Assembly (NCBI GenBank): GCA_020722645.1
Contig: DYKL01000136.1
Span: 1 to 8,529, forward strand
Length of the DNA stretch: 8,529 bases
DNA from: Acetofilamentum sp.
GTDB taxonomy: Bacteria > Bacteroidota > Bacteroidia > Bacteroidales > JAFGUD01
Direction: 5' to 3'
Shown here: one piece after another, positions 6,370 to 8,529 of the stretch
Layout of the letters: every line of letters starts with the position of its first letter
Numbering within the stretch: position 1 is the first letter of the stretch
The notes under the pieces: generated by a model
The model's database searches: none
Told to the model about the DNA's origin: nothing
What the model saw: the letters and a program-made list of their open reading frames with translations, nothing else
Program-made: the position numbers and the translations under genes

Positions 6370-6916
6370 ATTTTATTACAATAACGTCCAACAATCCGTC
6401 TTCATCTGCATAATTTGATGCAGAACTATAAATATAATCTTCCGGTCTTTTTACTATTTCTGCAATAACCGGATTATTGTGTATATAATTGATTTTTTGG
6501 TCTATAAAATTTTTTGATATAAGTTCTTTTGCTTCATTGCTGTCTTGCCAAAATTTATAAAATTTATTTTTGGGGTTTTCTTTAATAGCATTTTTAAAAA
6601 TTGCGAGCATCCATTTTTTTCTGCTTTCCTGCGGATTATTTTCAATTTCTGCAACAATTTTTTTACTTGTATATTTTTTAAAATCTCTGATTATATCCGA
6701 CAAATTAAAGCCCTCTTTTGCCGATGCAATCCAATGTAAATGATTTGACATCAGACACCATGTATATAAAACTAACCCCTTTTCTTTTTGACAATATTTT
6801 AACGCTTCTACCATTATATCTCTATAAACAGGTCTTGTAAAAACATCTACCCACTCAACAACTGTTGTTGTTAAATAATAAATTCCATTTGGTGATATTT
6901 TATTCTTTAATCCCAT
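6368..6916 (-). CDS. REP-associated tyrosine transposase (RAYT, Y1/IS200-like HUH nuclease)
   Basis: This 182-residue protein belongs to the single-domain Y1 transposase superfamily in its REP-associated branch. It shows the HUH metal-binding motif in MSNHLHWI (H59, H61), the candidate nucleophile Y82 in DFKKYTSKKI, and the C-terminal RAYT signature YIHNNPVIAEIVKRPEDYIYSSASNY. In characterised relatives the enzyme binds and nicks single-stranded REP hairpins through a short 5' tag. The start at 6916 (MGLKNK) is preferred: the open frame reaches 6970, but the extension crosses a TATCTTTG promoter box, and the two partial copies at 8278 and 8405 share the same ATG. The TAG stop (6368-6370) abuts seven hairpin units, and a further hairpin lies upstream. 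All visible catalytic motifs are intact, so the gene is probably functional. Confidence 0.92.
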   Translation of the reverse strand: MGLKNKISPNGIYYLTTTVVEWVDVFTRPVYRDIMVEALKYCQKEKGLVLYTWCLMSNHLHWIASAKEGFNLSDIIRDFKKYTSKKIVAEIENNPQESRKKWMLAIFKNAIKENPKNKFYKFWQDSNEAKELISKNFIDQKINYIHNNPVIAEIVKRPEDYIYSSASNYADEDGLLDVIVIK

Positions 6917-6926
6917 TTTTTTATGA

Positions 6927-6934
6927 CAAAGATA
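6927..6934 (-). promoter_or_regulatory. -7 promoter box of the RAYT gene
   Basis: On the - strand TATCTTTG matches TAnnTTTG exactly and ends 10 bases before the ATG at 6916, implying a very short or absent leader. The two partial copies keep the box as TATTTTTG (8289-8296 and 8416-8423), also a match. No -33 TTG at the usual spacing. A REP hairpin lies about 20 bases upstream of the box, in a place where binding of the transposase could affect transcription (inference). Confidence 0.5.
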
Positions 6935-6955
6935 AATAAATTTTCTAAATTTGAA

Positions 6956-6972
6956 GGTTTCGGATTGCAAAT
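6956..6972. repeat. Left half of the split REP hairpin upstream of the RAYT gene
   Basis: GGTTTCGG followed by ATTGCAAAT is the left arm and centre of a REP hairpin. It continues not into CCGAAACAGC but into foreign sequence at 6973. The missing half reappears at 7271 after a second copy of ATTGCAAAT. The intact counterpart is at 8445-8479. Confidence 0.75.
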
Positions 6973-7270
6973 TACTATTGTCCGAAACCTTGTATTAAGA
7001 ATTTGTCGCTAACCTACTCATACGCTTTGCGTCATTACGAGGCTTTGCGAAGTAATCTTAAACCCGAACCGGTTTTAACGAGTCAGGGTCTGCTTCGCAA
7101 AGCCTCGCAGAGACGAAAAGTCTGGAGAAAAATGCAAGCAGCAAAACTTGTAGTTATTGTGGCTTTTAATACATAGTTTTAATCGAAATCAACTTTTTTA
7201 AATTATTTTAAATTACAATTATAAAACGTAATGTGTTGAAATATAACGTTTTATGTTTCGGACAATAATG
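6973..7270. mobile_element. 298-bp non-coding MITE-like element inserted in a REP hairpin
   Basis: The segment is flanked by 9-bp direct repeats ATTGCAAAT (6964-6972 and 7271-7279). Its ends, TACTATTGTCCGAAAC (6973-6988) and GTTTCGGACAATAATG (7255-7270), are inverted repeats matching at 14 of 16 positions, including 13 consecutive ones. Removing the element and one direct repeat recreates the sequence found uninterrupted at 8445-8479, including the flank GCGTGAGTTC. There is no gene inside: the longest frames are very short. It holds a 15-bp perfect inverted repeat, CGAGGCTTTGCGAAG at 7038-7052 and its complement at 7093-7107, and an AT-rich right third. The transposase family that would move it is not identifiable. 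An alternative is a pair of long-loop REP variants in inverted orientation, but the shared flanks favour insertion. Confidence 0.7.
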
Positions 7271-7370
7271 ATTGCAAATCCGAAACAGCGTGAGTTCGGG
7301 ATTGCAAATCCGAAAGAGCGAGGGTTGCAAATCCGAAAGAGCGAGGGTTGCAAATCCGAAAGAGCGTGAG
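7271..7370 (-). repeat. Right half of the split REP plus three degraded REP units
   Basis: After ATTGCAAAT (7271-7279) comes CCGAAACAGCGTG, the right half of the split hairpin in the orientation opposite to the 6161-6369 array. A weaker hairpin follows (TTCGG 7295-7299, GATTGCAAAT, CCGAA 7310-7314). Then come two 23-bp units, 7322-7344 and 7345-7367, that differ only in their last base, start GGGTTGCAAATCCGAAAGAG and have lost the left arm. The tag here reads GAGCG where intact units have CAGCG. Confidence 0.75.
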
Positions 7371-7426
7371 ATGATACCAAGCAATGTGGATAATCCAAAA
7401 GTTCTTAACCGCTTATTATTGTCATG

Positions 7427-7451
7427 TTTCGGATTGCAAATTCAAAACAGC
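7427..7451 (-). repeat. Isolated degraded REP unit next to the toxin gene
   Basis: TTTCGGATTGCAAAT is followed by TCAAAACAGC, a REP unit whose right arm has two changes (TCAAAA for CCGAAA), so the stem is weakened. It keeps the CAGC tag and the orientation of the 7271-7370 cluster. It lies 33 bases past the 3' end of the toxin gene. Confidence 0.6.
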
Positions 7452-7483
7452 CTGTTTTTTTGTTCGGGGAAAGAGATAAATTA

Positions 7484-7774
7484 TCATTTTTCCCATTCCT
7501 TGGGATTTCTACTTGTATGAAGCACTCGCCTTATAAGAATTTCTTCTCTGTGAACAGAATAAAATACAGCATAGCTATATATATACAAAAATGTACGCCT
7601 TGTTGTTTTATAAATTTTAGCGCACCTGTAAGGATATAATTTTATTTCTTCTATTTTTTTTTCTAACTCTAAAATAAACTTATCTCCTAGTTTTTCATTT
7701 TGCAATTCATACCATTGATATGTTTCCAAAATGTCGTTCATAGCATATTCCGAAAAAACAAGTTTTTTATTCAT
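7484..7774 (-). CDS. ParE/RelE-superfamily toxin of a type II toxin-antitoxin module
   Basis: The 96-residue protein has the ParE/RelE fold pattern: an N-terminal strand KLVFSEYAMNDI, helices ILETYQWYELQNEKLGDKFILELEKKIEEI (15-44), then YPYRCAKIYKTTRRTFLYIYSYAVFYSVHREEILIRRVLHTSRNP (47-91), with basic residues R59, R60, R82 and R83 and the closing HTSRNP motif. Family toxins inhibit either translation (mRNA cleavage on the ribosome) or DNA gyrase; sequence alone does not say which. The gene starts two bases after the stop of the antitoxin gene, the usual antitoxin-first order. The pair sits among REP fragments and a broken RAYT copy. Confidence 0.85.
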   Translation of the reverse strand: MNKKLVFSEYAMNDILETYQWYELQNEKLGDKFILELEKKIEEIKLYPYRCAKIYKTTRRTFLYIYSYAVFYSVHREEILIRRVLHTSRNPKEWEK

Positions 7775-7776
7775 TT

Positions 7777-8025
7777 TCAGAACTGCTGTTTTTGTTCATT
7801 GACTTTTTCTAATACTTCATTCCAAGAATAAGTATGCATTTTTCCGACTTCATACTCTTTGGTTTGCTCGTCTAAATTCTTTTTTAACCACTCCGGAATA
7901 AGTTCATTATTATTTGCCGGCAACGGTAAATCGTTCAGTAAGCTCTCGTATATCTTATTCATAATAAAGAGTCTTTCAGAAATATTTAATTTTAAAACCT
8001 GTGTTAATATCGGAACAGTTTGCAT
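7777..8025 (-). CDS. Antitoxin, putative addiction-module component (TIGR02574-like)
   Basis: This 82-residue protein precedes the toxin by two bases. It has the layout of the addiction-module component family (TIGR02574/PF09720): an N-terminal helix with LTQVLKLNISERLFIMNKIYESLL (7-30), a central IPEWLKKNLDEQTKEYEVGK (43-62), and a C-terminal SWNEVLEKV (67-75) that resembles the family's conserved W-x-E-V toxin-binding end. Such antitoxins neutralise their ParE/RelE partner by direct binding. The start at 8025 is backed by a good promoter just upstream. No separate DNA-binding domain is obvious, so autoregulation through a known fold cannot be claimed. Confidence 0.82.
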   Translation of the reverse strand: MQTVPILTQVLKLNISERLFIMNKIYESLLNDLPLPANNNELIPEWLKKNLDEQTKEYEVGKMHTYSWNEVLEKVNEQKQQF

Positions 8026-8042
8026 TATTTTTGAATTTTACA

Positions 8043-8074
8043 CAAAAATACTTATTTAATTCTAAAAGTTACAA
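8043..8074 (-). promoter_or_regulatory. Promoter of the toxin-antitoxin operon (TTG-N21-TATTTTTG)
   Basis: On the - strand TTG (8072-8074) is followed after 21 bases by TATTTTTG (8043-8050), matching the Bacteroidota pattern TTG-N17-23-TAnnTTTG. The -7 box ends 17 bases before the antitoxin ATG. It is the best complete promoter match in the window. Confidence 0.6.
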
Positions 8075-8134
8075 GTTTAAAATATTTTTTTTAGCAAAAA
8101 AATGAAAATTATTTCCAAACCCTCCCAATCTGGT

Positions 8135-8278
8135 TAACCCCTTTTCTTTTTGACAATATTTTAATGCTTCTACCATTATATCTCTATAAACAGGTCTTGT
8201 AAAAACATCTACCCACTCAACAACTGTTGTTGTTAAATAATAAATTCCATTTGGTGATATTTTATTCTTTAATCCCAT
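8135..8278 (-). pseudogene. Truncated RAYT copy (first 48 codons)
   Basis: Positions 8135-8278 match 6773-6916 of the intact RAYT gene almost base for base, including MGLKNKISPNG and EKGL, and then stop abruptly at 8135. The frame continues into unrelated sequence (TRLGGFGNN...) to a stop at 8069, so the HUH motif, the catalytic Tyr and the C-terminal signature are all lost. The upstream -7 box survives as TATTTTTG (8289-8296). The remaining fragment cannot be an active nuclease. Its breakpoint lies 60 bases from the promoter of the toxin-antitoxin operon, which may mark the edge of a rearrangement. Confidence 0.88.
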
Positions 8279-8443
8279 TTTTTTATAACAAAAATAAATA
8301 AATAAATTTTCTAAATTTGAGTCTTGTAAAAACATCTACCCACTCAACAACTGTTGTTGTTAAATAATAAATTCCATTTGGTGATATTTTATTCTTTAAT
8401 CCCATTTTTTTATAACAAAAATAAATAAATTTTCTAAATTTGA
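8194..8443. repeat. Tandem duplication (127 and 123 bp) of the RAYT 5' end
   Basis: 8194-8320 is repeated as 8321-8443. By eye the only difference is four bases in an AAAT run (AAATAAATAAAT against AAATAAAT). Both copies span the promoter box, the start codon and the first 28 codons of the RAYT gene. The junction at 8320/8321 joins upstream DNA to the interior of the gene. Confidence 0.85.
8321..8405 (-). pseudogene. Second, shorter RAYT fragment (first 28 codons)
   Basis: From the ATG at 8403-8405 the frame reads MGLKNKISPNG through VDVFTR and then runs into duplicated promoter DNA, reaching TAA about a dozen codons later. It arises from the tandem duplication and has no catalytic residues. 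Its own promoter box (8416-8423) and upstream REP hairpin are intact. Confidence 0.8.
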
Positions 8444-8444
8444 A

Positions 8445-8479
8445 GGTTTCGGATTGCAAATCCGAAACAGCGTGAGTTC
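8445..8479 (-). repeat. Intact REP hairpin upstream of the truncated RAYT (empty site)
   Basis: GGTTTCGG, ATTGCAAAT, then CCGAAACAGCGTGAGTTC form one perfect REP hairpin (arms TTTCGGATT and AATCCGAAA, loop GCA) with its CAGC tag. It stands at the same distance from the RAYT start as the split hairpin at 6956/7271 and shows what that site looked like before insertion. Confidence 0.85.
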
Positions 8480-8529
8480 TCAGCGAAGCTAAATCTCTGA
8501 CAGCGTGGATGCAGTTCGGTTTTAAGACC
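8480..8529. other. Window edge with possible degraded REP remnants
   Basis: No gene is visible. CAGCGTGGAT (8500-8509) followed shortly by GTTCGG recalls the tag and left arm of successive REP units (CAGCGTGGATTTCGG in the reverse of the 6161 array), so a second REP array may continue beyond the window. The signal is weak. Confidence 0.3.

Noticed and set aside
6023..6418. Three overlapping + strand frames with repeated CFGFAIRNP- or AVSDLQSE-like peptides
   Set aside because: They are translations of the 30-bp hairpin array in different frames. A period divisible by 3 keeps all of them open.
6917..6970. N-terminal extension of the RAYT protein to 6970
   Set aside because: It would cross a good TAnnTTTG promoter box and begin in the REP hairpin, and relatives begin close to MGLKNK-like positions.
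7272..7639. Two short + strand frames in the REP cluster and across the toxin gene
   Set aside because: One is a translation of REP units and the other is the opposite strand of the toxin gene. Neither has family features.

Overview
The window is AT-rich and almost certainly comes from a member of the Bacteroidota. Several start regions carry the Bacteroidota -7 promoter box TAnnTTTG, Shine-Dalgarno sequences are mostly absent, and the gene content fits: a four-helix membrane LytTR regulator, an S23-type four-helix-bundle protein, a POT-like peptide transporter and REP-associated transposase material. No species can be assigned. No rRNA, tRNA or CRISPR array was seen.

Left part (1-3150), all on the + strand: a membrane-anchored LytTR transcription regulator, a large array of 7-bp repeats that begins inside its stop codon, a small S23/four-helix-bundle gene, a short heptamer stretch in the opposite orientation, and a proton-coupled oligopeptide transporter-like gene. 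The S23 gene is thus framed by inverted heptamer arrays, as if the whole were a repeat-associated cassette.

Middle part (3230-5465), - strand: two tandem paralogous exported proteins of unknown function. The upstream one was a lipoprotein gene. It is now split by an exact 2 x 85-bp tandem insertion flanked by TGAAACAA, and removing 170 bp restores an open frame that matches the paralogue across the junction. Divergent from it is folA (dihydrofolate reductase, 5614-6123, + strand).

Right part (6161-8529) is a REP/RAYT landscape. Seven 30-bp hairpin repeats lie between folA and a convergent intact REP-associated tyrosine transposase (RAYT, HUH motif plus Tyr). The hairpin upstream of the RAYT is split at its centre by a 298-bp non-coding MITE-like insertion with a 9-bp target duplication and 16-bp imperfect terminal inverted repeats. 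Its uninterrupted counterpart exists in the same window at 8445-8479. Beyond come degraded hairpin units, a type II toxin-antitoxin pair (ParE/RelE-like toxin, TIGR02574-like antitoxin), and a second RAYT locus reduced to its 5' end and tandemly duplicated, again ending at a hairpin repeat.

The most notable material is therefore mobile and repetitive: a RAYT with its probable cognate hairpins, a small element inserted in the centre of one of those hairpins, and an 85-bp satellite that has broken a lipoprotein gene. Occupied and empty sites can be compared within the window for both insertions, directly for the first and through a paralogue for the second.
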